DNA from: Cellvibrionaceae bacterium 1162T.S.0a.05 | GTDB taxonomy: Bacteria > Pseudomonadota > Gammaproteobacteria > Pseudomonadales > Cellvibrionaceae | Length of the DNA: 64,000 nt | Assembly (NCBI GenBank): GCA_000964245.1 | Contig: LANB01000001.1 | Location: 3,971,501 to 4,035,500, forward strand | Reading direction: 5' to 3' | Shown: piece by piece, positions 46,118-55,582 of the stretch | Position numbering within the stretch: position 1 is the stretch's first letter | How the letters are laid out: each line of letters opens with the position of its first letter | Made by a program: the position numbers and the translations under genes | The notes under the pieces: model-generated | Told to the model about the DNA's origin: nothing | Seen by the model: the letters and a program-made list of their open reading frames with translations, nothing else | Database searches by the model: none

Positions 46118-46981
46118 GTGAAACCACAGCGATCCTTTTTATTTATCGTTTTCTTTTTCAGTTTTCATTTGTCTGCTGCCGAAGTCGATACGCCACATGA
46201 ATTCAGCTCTGGCACACCCGCCGTTGCGGCCGAAGTGAACGAAAACTTTAGCGCGCATGAGCTTGCCATTGATGACAACGCCCAGCAAATAGCTGAAGTC
46301 AATGAAAACATTGGCGCCCACGAGCTAGCAATTGATGACAACGCACAACAAATAAGCACGCTGACCACTACAATTACTGACCTTGAAAGCGAAAACCAGA
46401 GTTTACGCGCGTTGTTAAATGCCCTTGTTTTACGCGCTACACTGGCCCCCTCGCTCGATACTGTGGTCAATCTCAATAGCGATTTCGCTGAGAATCCAAA
46501 TTCAATAACAAACCGAGTGTCTGCTACCGAATACAATAATCGTTTCGCATTATTGAAGTTCGACTTAAGCGATATTCCAGTCGGCGCTACGATTCTATCC
46601 GCCGAATTGCGGCTGTGGCATGCCAGCACAAACCCGGACACCCCCTTCATCGTAACCAATATATGTGCGCAGCAGGTGACTGCGGACTGGAGCGAAAGTG
46701 TTAACGCCACCACAGCCCCGACACTCGACGACACATGCATATCCAACAGCTGGGTGATAAACATAATCGCGGGTATGCATTATTGGAGTGACTTGGGTAC
46801 GCTGGTACAAACCTGGCTCAATGAAAGCGACAATTTTGGCTTGGCACTGGTTGTAGCTGAAACCGATTTCGGCTCGGTAGATCCTGACAGTGTTGACGGC
46901 GCCGCTCACGAAACCACGTTTTACAGCAATGAAGGACAATACAAACCGGAGTTGGTTATTCGTTATCAATTGCCACAGTAA
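46118..46981 (+). CDS. Secreted DNRLRE-domain protein with tandem coiled-coil repeat
   Basis: The chosen start is GTG at 46118 with AAGGAG ten bases upstream. It puts a signal peptide (FLFIVFFFSFHLSAA) at the N-terminus and gives 287 residues. The frame itself is open from 45956. After the signal come two near-identical copies of a 21-residue unit (AEVNENFSAHELAIDDNAQQI and its partner), followed by a leucine-rich helix, which together suggest a coiled-coil stalk. The C-terminal half is a DNRLRE-type beta-sandwich (LLKFDLSDIPVGATILSAELRLW; later PELVIRYQ). Such domains occur in secreted carbohydrate-active proteins, some named CBM96. No catalytic domain is present. Confidence 0.75.
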   Translation: MKPQRSFLFIVFFFSFHLSAAEVDTPHEFSSGTPAVAAEVNENFSAHELAIDDNAQQIAEVNENIGAHELAIDDNAQQISTLTTTITDLESENQSLRALLNALVLRATLAPSLDTVVNLNSDFAENPNSITNRVSATEYNNRFALLKFDLSDIPVGATILSAELRLWHASTNPDTPFIVTNICAQQVTADWSESVNATTAPTLDDTCISNSWVINIIAGMHYWSDLGTLVQTWLNESDNFGLALVVAETDFGSVDPDSVDGAAHETTFYSNEGQYKPELVIRYQLPQ

Positions 46982-47319
46982 TACGACTTGTTGGCAATTC
47001 GACAACTCAACAGCACCAGCACCGAATATTGTTCAGCTTTGCTCGAGAAATGGCTATAAGCGGCTATTAAGCCTACTGAGTTTGAGTGTTAACCGGGTGC
47101 CGGTCTGTATCGACGGACCCAACGCCAATCGGGGGCCCCGAAGCTCTTCGCAAGCCCATAAATCCATCCATCTCAATGCATCGACCTTATATTTTTGTCG
47201 GCGCATATTCAGCAGACATCCAGAGTTATAGCGTGCGTCTGAATTTCACGATTTCGCGCTTTACTTTCCGCTTTGCGTGAGTTAAAAATTCTGAAGAATA
47301 TATCCAGAGAAGTAAAGTT
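46982..47319 (+). other. Non-coding gap before the AraC gene
   Basis: The 338 bases between the DNRLRE gene and the AraC-type regulator hold no supported gene or clear regulatory structure. Confidence 0.45.
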
Positions 47320-48243
47320 TTGACGAAGCAGACACCTGATACCGTTGATGGCCACGAATATTCACGATTTCACCCAGGCCAAGTGGAGGCCTCAAGCAAG
47401 AAAAAACATTGGGATGGGCTCATTTACACACAATATAACCATCCAAAGACGTTTTCAGGCTCCCCCCGACCCGCCACAAACGACCATATTATCGCAATTG
47501 GAAATAACGGTGCTGTTAAAGGCGAAAACTCCGTCAATAGTGATAAGTGGAATAAATACGAGTGGCGTGAACAGGAAATCTTTCTCGGCCCAGCCTTCGC
47601 AAATGATCGCGACGCACGCTGGGAGGCAATGAGCGGACAAGAAGCTCTGTTAGTTTCCTACATTCACCTCTCACCTGAAATTCTCCGGAAAGAAATTTTA
47701 TACGCGGGCATTGCCAACCCCGATACCATAGAGTTAAGAGGCCAATTGGGGTTTCAGGATCCGTTTATTTACCAATTGGGAGAACGATTGCACTATGAAC
47801 TCGCTAACGATAATCCTTTTGGAAATCTGTATATCGAGAGCGCAGCTAATATGTTGGCTGCGCATTTGCTCAGATTCTACTGTACGACTGATTACGATTT
47901 GAGTGTCAGCCGAGCCTGCTCACGCAACTATATCGCAATAAAACGCGTTAAAGATTATATTCATGAACACATTGCAGATGATATAAGTCTTCAAGTTATG
48001 GCAGCGATTGCCAAGATGAGTTGTTTTCATTTTGCGCGTTCATTTAAATCTATAGAAGGGATTGCGCCGCATCAATTTATCGTCTCTGTGCGAATGAAAA
48101 ATGCTCGGAAACTACTTGAAAGCACCGACTTTTCCGTGACTCACATTGCAAACGAACTGGGTTACACTCCTGCGCATTTTGGTCAAGTGTTTAAGCGAAC
48201 CGTTGGAATTACACCTCTAGCATATCGGCAATGTATGCGCTAA
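47320..48243 (+). CDS. AraC-family transcriptional regulator
   Basis: The 307-residue protein has an N-terminal region of about 200 residues of unknown ligand type. A C-terminal AraC pair of helix-turn-helix motifs follows (ISLQVMAAIAKMSCFHFARSF and FSVTHIANELGYTPAHFGQVF), ending ITPLAYRQCMR. The start appears to be TTG at 47320 with AGAGAAG upstream; the exact N-terminus is uncertain. It stands alone between genes for secreted proteins, so a role in regulating them is possible but unproven. Confidence 0.85.
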   Translation: MTKQTPDTVDGHEYSRFHPGQVEASSKKKHWDGLIYTQYNHPKTFSGSPRPATNDHIIAIGNNGAVKGENSVNSDKWNKYEWREQEIFLGPAFANDRDARWEAMSGQEALLVSYIHLSPEILRKEILYAGIANPDTIELRGQLGFQDPFIYQLGERLHYELANDNPFGNLYIESAANMLAAHLLRFYCTTDYDLSVSRACSRNYIAIKRVKDYIHEHIADDISLQVMAAIAKMSCFHFARSFKSIEGIAPHQFIVSVRMKNARKLLESTDFSVTHIANELGYTPAHFGQVFKRTVGITPLAYRQCMR

Positions 48244-48672
48244 CTCACTCGTAAATTAACTCCCATACGTTTCTCCTAATTGACAGGAGACACTCAAACT
48301 TTCTGTACACCGTTTTTTTCCATCAGGGAGAATGTAAACTCTTATCAGAGTAGATTTTCCTACTCTTGCTGATAAAAATTAAAGCCATCTCGTGCGTCTG
48401 GAAATTCAGGCCGTCAAGCCTATTTTTTTAAGACTGTTTAGCATTCTTCGCAAATAAGCAAGACTCCCATATCAACGAGCAAGAACGCGAGAGTTTTTTA
48501 GCTTCGACGTGTATACCGTAGCGCTATAACTATGGGTGGGAATATAACCTTTCGCGCGCACTCAAACTGTTTTTCGAGTTTTTAAAAGCATAATAGAGAG
48601 TCAACGCAACACAGGTAACAGATTTCCCTACTCAACAGCTCATAGGTAACTTAATAGCGCGTAGGTAATAAG
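48244..48672 (+). other. Non-coding gap before the PKD/beta-helix gene
   Basis: The 429 bases show no supported gene, no strong hairpin and no clear promoter. Confidence 0.45.
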
Positions 48673-50796
48673 ATGCGGTTTTTCCTCTTAAATTTAATTT
48701 TCATTTTCTTAATTTCATGTAGCTCATCAGATTCTGACACTGACAGTCAGACCGGCTCGAACACCAGCTCGAGTAGCAGCAGTTCAAACTCCAGTAGTTC
48801 TAGTAACAGTAGTTCTAGTAACAGCAATTCCAGTACCAGTGGATCCAGTAGTAGCTCAAGCACAAGTGGCTCTAGCAGCGGTAGTTCTAGTAGCACCAGT
48901 TCTAGCAGTACTAGTTCCAGTAGCTCTGGTTCCAGTAGCGGCTCAGGCCTTGGCGTTATCAGTGCCGATTATGTTTCGTATTCAGCATGTCCGAACGCAG
49001 ACTACACGACCTGTATAAAGTTAGCCAAGGCACATATTCAAGAAGCATCCACCTACCCCGGAGCAATAAACCTCGGAGACATTGTTACCATAACACCACA
49101 CCGAACGTCCTGTTTTGCGCCTTGCGGAATTCATTTTAGCCTTGAGGTGGAGAACCAGTTTGAGGTTGCAAGCCCTTTTCATGATCTCGCTTATTTCTGG
49201 GATTTTGGTGACCCTAATTCCTCTTTTCAATCGCTGGAGTCAGATTTTACTTTTGGGCGATTGGCCAATTACAGTCAGGGCCCGATTGCTGCACACGTCT
49301 TCTCAGAGCCTGGTACCTATACTGTCCGCGCAAGTGTTGCAGCGAAAAATGGTCGCTATGCATGGAGTCTAACAGAAATAACTGTGTCTGATCCCGATGT
49401 TATTTTTTCCGCTGATGCGACTATTTGCCTATCGAGTTCAAACGATTTTTTAGGCTGCCCGGAAAATGCTTTACAGATGTCTGACCTCAATTCCGCCGGA
49501 GCGATACTGAACGCAAGTGGAAGTGGGCGCTTATTGTTCCGCGCGGGTGACACATTTGAAAACTCAGAGGATATCGATTTGCGATACGAAGGTCCGTTTG
49601 CCATTGGAAGATTTGGTAACGGCCAGGACCCAGTCATTAATCAAACTGATGGCGATTTTCTTAGTTGCCTTGAAGTTGACGGTATGACGGTTTCAGATAT
49701 TCGATTGCAGGGAAATTACGATGCTTCAACAGGCCTCGGATCCACCTGGAATAATACGTTTTTAAATCTTGTGGAGTGTAACGATACGACAGTTTATCGC
49801 ACCTACTCGTCTGGCATGGGAATAAGTTTACAGCCACGGCAAGGTGTGGGGGTTATATTTGCTGACAACATTGTCACAAATTGGCATAACTTTGGAGCTC
49901 TAGCTAATGGCTCCGATTTAAATGGAGATGGTCGCCTCGACCTTAACGAATATGTATCCAAACTTGCATTTGTTGGAAACATTATTCGTCAACACCCCGA
50001 AGCACAAAGTCTGAATGGTATCCAAGCGGGCAGCGCGCCCAGATGGCCTGATCACGGACCGTTGCGAGTGACGACAGCATTTGAACTCGTTATGAACCAC
50101 AATGATTTTCTTTCAATCAATGGCTGGTCTGGTGACGGCAATGCCCACCAACCTACATTGCGATACAACACTTCGGGAGGAGAAAACCACAGCGGCGTAG
50201 TCAACGAAAATGTGCTTGAAGGTGGACGCACAATTATTGCGGCGGGTCTAGCTAATACCGGAAATTTAGCTGAACTCGGCAACCTCATTATCGAGCGTAA
50301 CCTATTACTTGGCACGGAGAATACCAATACTGTAGTTGCGTTGAATTTTGGCGGCACATCGATTCGCAACAACTTAGCAATCAAGCCGAATACTACAATA
50401 AATAATGATGGCGATGAGCTTCGCCAATTTGTTGCCCTCGGAAGCGCGCTGGAAACTCCGGACAATTACGCTGCGCCAAGGCATGTGTACGCAAATACCT
50501 TTCTAAATTATCAACAGGGCGCGAGCCGCACAACAAGATTATATCAAATTACTGTAGGTGAAGAGACTCCCGGGCCAGAAAGAACATTTACCCTTAACCT
50601 CGTATTTTCTCCATTTTCGCCGAATTCTATTTTTACAGACGATCCTCTATTGGATGAATTCTATCAACCAGCTGCCCCATTCGCACATGGTCATAATTCA
50701 CTTATAGACGGGCTAATTGATACTTTTAGCGGGCATCTTCGAGAAAGCCAAACAAATCTTGGCGCAATGGAATCGGGATTATTTGATGTCCAATAA
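48673..50796 (+). CDS. Poly-serine lipoprotein with PKD-like and beta-helix domains
   Basis: The 707-residue protein has a lipobox (LISC, Cys16) and a serine/threonine/glycine linker of about 75 residues (about 22-96). A PKD-like domain (about 125-240) has AYFWDFGDPNS and the later EPGTYTVRASV. A right-handed beta-helix (about 270-650) follows, with repeated N-rich turns such as FADNIVTNWHNFG, FVGNIIRQHPEAQ, VMNHNDFLSING and IIERNLLLGTENT. That fold is common in polysaccharide lyases and glycosidases; no catalytic signature was recognised, so the activity is unknown. The linker is encoded by a degenerate AGT/AGC/TCT repeat (48766-48950). Confidence 0.8.
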   Translation: MRFFLLNLIFIFLISCSSSDSDTDSQTGSNTSSSSSSSNSSSSSNSSSSNSNSSTSGSSSSSSTSGSSSGSSSSTSSSSTSSSSSGSSSGSGLGVISADYVSYSACPNADYTTCIKLAKAHIQEASTYPGAINLGDIVTITPHRTSCFAPCGIHFSLEVENQFEVASPFHDLAYFWDFGDPNSSFQSLESDFTFGRLANYSQGPIAAHVFSEPGTYTVRASVAAKNGRYAWSLTEITVSDPDVIFSADATICLSSSNDFLGCPENALQMSDLNSAGAILNASGSGRLLFRAGDTFENSEDIDLRYEGPFAIGRFGNGQDPVINQTDGDFLSCLEVDGMTVSDIRLQGNYDASTGLGSTWNNTFLNLVECNDTTVYRTYSSGMGISLQPRQGVGVIFADNIVTNWHNFGALANGSDLNGDGRLDLNEYVSKLAFVGNIIRQHPEAQSLNGIQAGSAPRWPDHGPLRVTTAFELVMNHNDFLSINGWSGDGNAHQPTLRYNTSGGENHSGVVNENVLEGGRTIIAAGLANTGNLAELGNLIIERNLLLGTENTNTVVALNFGGTSIRNNLAIKPNTTINNDGDELRQFVALGSALETPDNYAAPRHVYANTFLNYQQGASRTTRLYQITVGEETPGPERTFTLNLVFSPFSPNSIFTDDPLLDEFYQPAAPFAHGHNSLIDGLIDTFSGHLRESQTNLGAMESGLFDVQ

Positions 50797-50860
50797 TCAA
50801 AGGTAAATATCTATAGGTTCCTTTGAACTTAACTAAACAAGATTAATTACGGGAGAATAT

Positions 50861-52198
50861 ATGTCTGGTGGATTAGCGCTTTCGCACCGTTCCTATTGTG
50901 TATTTTTTTTATGGTTTTTTTTATGCTCTTCAATGGCAAATGCTTCTGATATTGCCCAGCAAGTCAACTATTGCAAAGAGGTTCTGGAGGTCGATAATTT
51001 TCCGGGGGCGGGTTCTTGTTTTGATGAAACATACCCGCTTGATCACGACACTCAGCTCGCTTATTTCCGCTTAAATAGTTCGGTTGATGCTGTTCTCCAT
51101 TGTGATGGAATTGGTTCTATGTCTCAACGAAGAATTGAAATGATTATTCACAAGAGAAATACTGGCGATACATGTTTTTTTGCAGTAGACACACCAAGTA
51201 ATACCGGTGAATACCCAAGCCTGAACAATGCAGATCCCGGGTGGATAATCGGCAAGACTTCTGGTGCGGGGTCCTGTGTGGGCTGCCATAAAAATGGTGG
51301 ACCATATTTCATTCCAAAAGAGGACACGGCGAAAGCAATGGCCCACTTTGGTTTAATCAACAACAATCATGTAACAAATTTTGATGATGGAAATAGACTC
51401 TATAGGCCCCGCCACTATAACGGCCTAACTGAAGTGCGAATGTGGCTGGATGTTCAGGAAGCACACCCAGACCGAAGCGATTTACTCGATGGAAACGATG
51501 ACGATTTCGATGGTGTTTGCGGAGGTGCTTGTCATAACTATATTAGGTTTGATGATATCGGCTTTGCTGATATTGTGGGTCAACTCACCTACAACAACCT
51601 TATGCCTCCAAGGGGACAATTTAACCCCTGGCGATGGATAAACCGAGATAACCAAGCGGGTAAAGGTGACTTTGAAAGACTCACCGATGTCAAAGAAAAC
51701 ACGCGATACGCTCCCTTGGTGCCTTGTGAAACTCCACTTTACATGCAGGCCCATGTCGTTGGCGATGATCAAATTATTAATAGCAATTCGGAGTACGCTA
51801 ACCTCAGATCATTTAACCCGATTGACGGGCTTATTTGTAAAAACGCTGAAATAGAAAATGGCAAATGCCAAAATTACGAAGCAAGGTTTTATTGTGAAGG
51901 TCTAGGTTGGACAAATTGGCAAGATAACGATACACCGAACGCGACTGGCGATCACGAGCGCCCACCAAAAGGCTGCGGCACGCCCACAAAAATCGAAGCG
52001 AGACGGGCCGATGGTTCCTGGAGTTTTTCCACTCCCGTTGGCTCATATGGCGAAGGCCCACAGGATATTACACACGTTGTACGTGGGTTTCCTGACCGCT
52101 TGGAACGTTTTGATAGCGAAGGTCTAATATGTAGAAACAGCGATCAAGATGATGGTAATTGCTCAAACTATTCAGTTCGATTTATTTGCCCCGACTGA
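50861..52198 (+). CDS. Secreted haem-type protein with two C-terminal GLIC repeats
   Basis: The 445-residue protein has a signal peptide (hydrophobic 12-27). It has a CVGCH site (CXXCH, 139-143) and a CGGACH site (CX3CH, 220-225), suggesting one or two c-type haems. The C-terminal part has two copies of a Cys-rich unit, GLICKNAEIENGKCQNYEARF at about 323-343 and GLICRNSDQDDGNCSNYSVRF at about 421-441. They share GLIC-x-N-x5-G-x-C-x-NY-x-x-RF-x-C. I do not know a named function for the repeat. The gene follows the beta-helix lipoprotein by 64 bases with GGGAGA before the ATG, so the two may be an operon. Confidence 0.75.
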   Translation: MSGGLALSHRSYCVFFLWFFLCSSMANASDIAQQVNYCKEVLEVDNFPGAGSCFDETYPLDHDTQLAYFRLNSSVDAVLHCDGIGSMSQRRIEMIIHKRNTGDTCFFAVDTPSNTGEYPSLNNADPGWIIGKTSGAGSCVGCHKNGGPYFIPKEDTAKAMAHFGLINNNHVTNFDDGNRLYRPRHYNGLTEVRMWLDVQEAHPDRSDLLDGNDDDFDGVCGGACHNYIRFDDIGFADIVGQLTYNNLMPPRGQFNPWRWINRDNQAGKGDFERLTDVKENTRYAPLVPCETPLYMQAHVVGDDQIINSNSEYANLRSFNPIDGLICKNAEIENGKCQNYEARFYCEGLGWTNWQDNDTPNATGDHERPPKGCGTPTKIEARRADGSWSFSTPVGSYGEGPQDITHVVRGFPDRLERFDSEGLICRNSDQDDGNCSNYSVRFICPD

Positions 52199-52217
52199 GC
52201 CTGATTTTTAGGCTCAG
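52195..52217 (+). terminator. Hairpin at the end of the GLIC-repeat gene
   Basis: CTGAGCCT and AGGCTCAG form an 8-bp stem around GATTTTT. The stop codon TGA lies inside the left arm. No T-run follows, so termination is uncertain. Confidence 0.4.
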
Positions 52218-52355
52218 CTACCCGCCCTCGAAATGTGACACCCCTTCGTGGCTATTGCAATAGTGCTCCTGCACGAAAGCCAGCTGTTGAAACTGCAATC
52301 AGCTTAAAACATTCAGGTTTATCTGAAAGATGTTAAGGGATGTAAACAAATCAAT

Positions 52356-52432
52356 TGGTCGGAGTGGCCGGATTTGAACCGACGACCACCACACCCCCAG
52401 TGTGGTGCGCTACCAGGCTGCGCTACACTCCG
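52356..52432 (-). tRNA. tRNA-Pro (anticodon GGG)
   Basis: The 77-base sequence folds as a tRNA with acceptor CGGAGTG/CACTCCG, a D-stem GCGC/GCGC, an anticodon stem CCACA/TGTGG around CTGGGGG, a TTCAAAT T-loop and an encoded CCA. It lies downstream of the merR-like gene on the same strand. Confidence 0.97.
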
Positions 52433-52517
52433 ATATTGGAAGGCAATACATGCTCAGAATCGAGGGCGCCAATCATACGGATTGGGGCTGTTAATGCAAG
52501 CATGTTTTTGTTTTTAA

Positions 52518-52874
52518 TCAGGTTTTTAGTACGACCAAAACCTCTTCCAGCTCGCGGATCATGTCCTTTACGATGTTGTCGAGGTTGAGCTCTTCCGAGG
52601 GGCTGGTTTCACCGCTCATTTGCTGGCGGGCACCGCCAATGGTGAAGCCTTGATCGTATAGCAGGGAACGGATTTGGCGGATGGTCAGGACGTCCTGGCG
52701 CTGGTAGTAACGGCGGTTACCACGGCGTTTGACGGGTTTGAGTTGTGGGAATTCCTGTTCCCAATAGCGGAGCACGTGCGGTTTGACAGCACAAAGCTCG
52801 CTGACTTCACCAATGGTGAAATAGCGTTTGCCAGGAATAACGGGGAGTTCGTCGTTATTGCTTGCTTCCAGCAT
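52518..52874 (-). CDS. MerR-family regulator downstream of ihfA
   Basis: The 118-residue protein has a MerR winged helix-turn-helix ([24 protein letters not shown], then [16 protein letters not shown]) and a short C-terminal helix. There is no metal-binding cysteine pattern. A small MerR-like gene in this position after ihfA is conserved in many gammaproteobacteria; its targets are unknown. Its start overlaps the ihfA end by 20 bases, so the two are translationally coupled. Confidence 0.92.
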   Translation of the reverse strand: MLEASNNDELPVIPGKRYFTIGEVSELCAVKPHVLRYWEQEFPQLKPVKRRGNRRYYQRQDVLTIRQIRSLLYDQGFTIGGARQQMSGETSPSEELNLDNIVKDMIRELEEVLVVLKT

Positions 52875-53160
52875 ATGCCTCTACTCGAGCCTTAAGTTTC
52901 TGACCAGGGCGAAATGTTACCACTCTTCGCGCTGTAATTGGGATTTCTTCGCCGGTTTTGGGATTGCGCCCCGGGCGTTGCTTTTTGTCGCGCAAATCAA
53001 AATTCCCGAAACCGGAGAGTTTGACCTGCTCGTTGTTCTGCAATGCGTCCCGGATTTCTTCAAAGAAGAGTTCAACCAGTTCCTTGGCTTCACGCTTGTT
53101 AAATCCCAGTTCCTCGTACAGTTTTTCGGCTAAATCCGCTTTTGTCAGCGATTCAGTCAT
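52855..53160 (-). CDS. ihfA: Integration host factor alpha subunit
   Basis: IHF is a DNA-bending heterodimer of IhfA and IhfB. The 101-residue protein has the HU/IHF fold: [21 protein letters not shown] in the N-terminal helices, [13 protein letters not shown], and the DNA-intercalating arm [10 protein letters not shown] with the conserved proline. It starts four bases after the pheT stop, the canonical pheT-ihfA arrangement. Confidence 0.97.
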   Translation of the reverse strand: MTESLTKADLAEKLYEELGFNKREAKELVELFFEEIRDALQNNEQVKLSGFGNFDLRDKKQRPGRNPKTGEEIPITARRVVTFRPGQKLKARVEAYAGSKQ

Positions 53161-53164
53161 GGCG

Positions 53165-55582
53165 TTACCTGAGTTTGGCGTTAAATTTTGCCTCCAGGTG
53201 CTGTACTACGTCACTCACGGAGGCGGTGATCTCGTCCTCATTAAGAGTGCGCGAAGGATGCTGAAAGGTCAAGTTAAATGCAAGACTTTTTCTTTGTGGA
53301 TCAATACCTTCGCCGCTATATACGTCAAAAACCTTTAAGTTTTTGAGGTAATCCCCTGCTTTTTCGGTAATTTCTGCCTTGAGCTCTGCCCAGATGGCGT
53401 CTTTATCGACAAGTATAGCCAGATCCCGACTCACTTCCGGGAATTTTGACAGGGGTTTGAAGGCGGGTACGGACGCTTTTGACACCGCGTCCAGGTCCAG
53501 CTCAAAGACAAATACAGCCTTTTTGAGTCCGAGCTCCCCCAGCAATGCGGGGTGTAGCGCGCCGATATAGCCAATGTGGCCGCCACCAAAAAGTATTTCC
53601 GCACTTTGGCCTGGGTGTAACACCGGGTGCTCTGCCGCACGGTATTCGGCCTCGATACCCGCTTCCGCCAGCAGGGCCTCAACATCGCCTTTGATGTCAT
53701 AGAAGTCCATTGCCCTGTTGTCACCGTGCCAGGCGGTTTCTACGGCGTTTCCGTAGGCCAGGCCGGCAATATGGGCTTGCTGATCAATACGGGCCATTAA
53801 GTCGGCTTCTTTGTCGGCCTGACTATCGTTTGGCACAAAAACCAGCCCCTTCTCAAAGAGACGCACGCGCTGCGCCTGGCGGTTCACATTGCTCACCAGG
53901 GTTTGAACCAGGCCCGGCAATAAACTGATACGCATGGTGCTCATATCTTCGCTTATGGGGTTAAGCAGCTTTAGCCCTTCCTGATCGGCGAAAAACAGCG
54001 TGTGAATTTTCGGGTCGATAAAGCTATAGGTAATGGCTTCCTGATAGTCTCTGGCAACCAATAAATTCAAAATACGCTGCTCACTGCGCTGCGCTTCGGA
54101 TTTAGCTGGCAATTCCGTGGAAAACTGTAAGCAGGTCGTGGGTAAATTGTTGTAGCCGTAAATGCGGGCCAGCTCTTCCAGTAAGTCGGCTTCGATATCC
54201 ATGTCAAAGCGCCAGGAGGGAATGCTGTAAGTCCAACTCTCGGCATTGCTTTTGATTTCTTCCAGGCCGAGGCGAGTCAGAATGTCATTGACCTCGTTAT
54301 CGGGAATGGCAAAACCCAAGCCACTCTCGATACGGGCTTTTTGCAGCGTCACTTCACGTGCATGCGGCAATTCGTCCTTGAGTTCAGTCACAACCGTTGG
54401 ACCAGGCTCACCCCCGGCTATCTCGATTAACAAGGCGGTAGCGCGCTCAACGGCGGCTTCCGCGCCTTCGTAATCCACACCGCGTTCGAACCGGTGGGAG
54501 GAATCTGTATGCAGTCCATAGGCTCGTGCACGACCCGCGATACTAATGGGATGGAAAAACGCACTTTCAAAGAAAATGTCCTGAGTGCTTTCCGAAACCG
54601 CTGTGCGCAAGCCACCCATAATGCCAGCAACTGCGATTGCACCTGCATCGTCGGCGATAACAAGGGTATCGTCGTTAAGTTTTATTTCCTGCTCATCCAG
54701 CAGGGTAATGTCTTCATTGGCTTTCGCCATGCGTACCTGTATGCCGCCTTTGAGTTTTTGCAGATCGAAGGCGTGCATGGGTTGGCCCAACTCCAACAAA
54801 ATATAGTTGGTCACATCGACGACGGGATCAATCGAACGCAGACCACTGCGGCGCAATTTTTCCTGCAACCACAAGGGTGAAGGCGCGGACACATCAACGT
54901 TTTTAATGACACGGCCCACATAACGTGAACAGGCCTGCCCGGCTTTAAGTGAGACCGGGTGAGTGTCCTTGATTTTTTCAGCGCATGCTTTGATGTCTGG
55001 CGCTTTCACATCCAGCTGATTGAGCACGCCGGTTTCGCGCGCGAGACCTTTGATACTCAAACAATCACTTCGATTCGGCGTGAGGTCAACTTCGATAATT
55101 TTGTCGTTGAGTTTCAGGTAATCATTCAAGTCCGTGCCGACGGGCGCGTCTTCGGGTAATTCCCATAAACCATTATCGTCGTCACCGGCTTGTAATTCGG
55201 TTTGTGCGCACAACATACCGAAACTTTCGACACCGCGCAGTTTGGCTTTTTTAATTTTAAAGGCTTTGCCATCTTCACCGGGCGGCAGTGCTGCGCCGAC
55301 CAGGGCAAATGGAATTTTTATTCCAGGGCGCGCGTTGGGCGCACCGCAGACCACTTGCATCTCGCCATCGGGCGAACCTTTAACTTTACACACGCGTAAC
55401 TTGTCGGCATCCGGGTGCGGATTGGCTTCAAGAATTTCACCCACTACAACGCCGCTAAAAGTACCGGCAACCGGCTCAACAGCATCGACCTCCAGGCCTG
55501 CCATAGTCAGTTGCGCAACGAGTTCTTCGGTGCTGATCCCGGGGTTAACCCATTCTCGTAACCAGGTTTCACTAAACTTCAT
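53165..55582 (-). CDS. pheT: Phenylalanyl-tRNA synthetase beta subunit
   Basis: PheT forms the alpha2-beta2 enzyme with PheS and carries editing and tRNA-binding domains. The 805-residue protein starts [14 protein letters not shown], has the EMAP-like tRNA-binding region ([18 protein letters not shown]), the B3/B4 editing module and a C-terminal anticodon-binding domain ending RTLNEDEI. Unusually its start overlaps the end of a UDP-glucose dehydrogenase gene by 11 bases and not the end of pheS. Confidence 0.97.
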   Translation of the reverse strand: MKFSETWLREWVNPGISTEELVAQLTMAGLEVDAVEPVAGTFSGVVVGEILEANPHPDADKLRVCKVKGSPDGEMQVVCGAPNARPGIKIPFALVGAALPPGEDGKAFKIKKAKLRGVESFGMLCAQTELQAGDDDNGLWELPEDAPVGTDLNDYLKLNDKIIEVDLTPNRSDCLSIKGLARETGVLNQLDVKAPDIKACAEKIKDTHPVSLKAGQACSRYVGRVIKNVDVSAPSPLWLQEKLRRSGLRSIDPVVDVTNYILLELGQPMHAFDLQKLKGGIQVRMAKANEDITLLDEQEIKLNDDTLVIADDAGAIAVAGIMGGLRTAVSESTQDIFFESAFFHPISIAGRARAYGLHTDSSHRFERGVDYEGAEAAVERATALLIEIAGGEPGPTVVTELKDELPHAREVTLQKARIESGLGFAIPDNEVNDILTRLGLEEIKSNAESWTYSIPSWRFDMDIEADLLEELARIYGYNNLPTTCLQFSTELPAKSEAQRSEQRILNLLVARDYQEAITYSFIDPKIHTLFFADQEGLKLLNPISEDMSTMRISLLPGLVQTLVSNVNRQAQRVRLFEKGLVFVPNDSQADKEADLMARIDQQAHIAGLAYGNAVETAWHGDNRAMDFYDIKGDVEALLAEAGIEAEYRAAEHPVLHPGQSAEILFGGGHIGYIGALHPALLGELGLKKAVFVFELDLDAVSKASVPAFKPLSKFPEVSRDLAILVDKDAIWAELKAEITEKAGDYLKNLKVFDVYSGEGIDPQRKSLAFNLTFQHPSRTLNEDEITASVSDVVQHLEAKFNAKLR

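Noticed and set aside
46890-47280. Overlapping ORFs of 64 and 113 codons after the DNRLRE gene
   Set aside because: They overlap the end of a better-supported gene and show no domain or ribosome-binding site.
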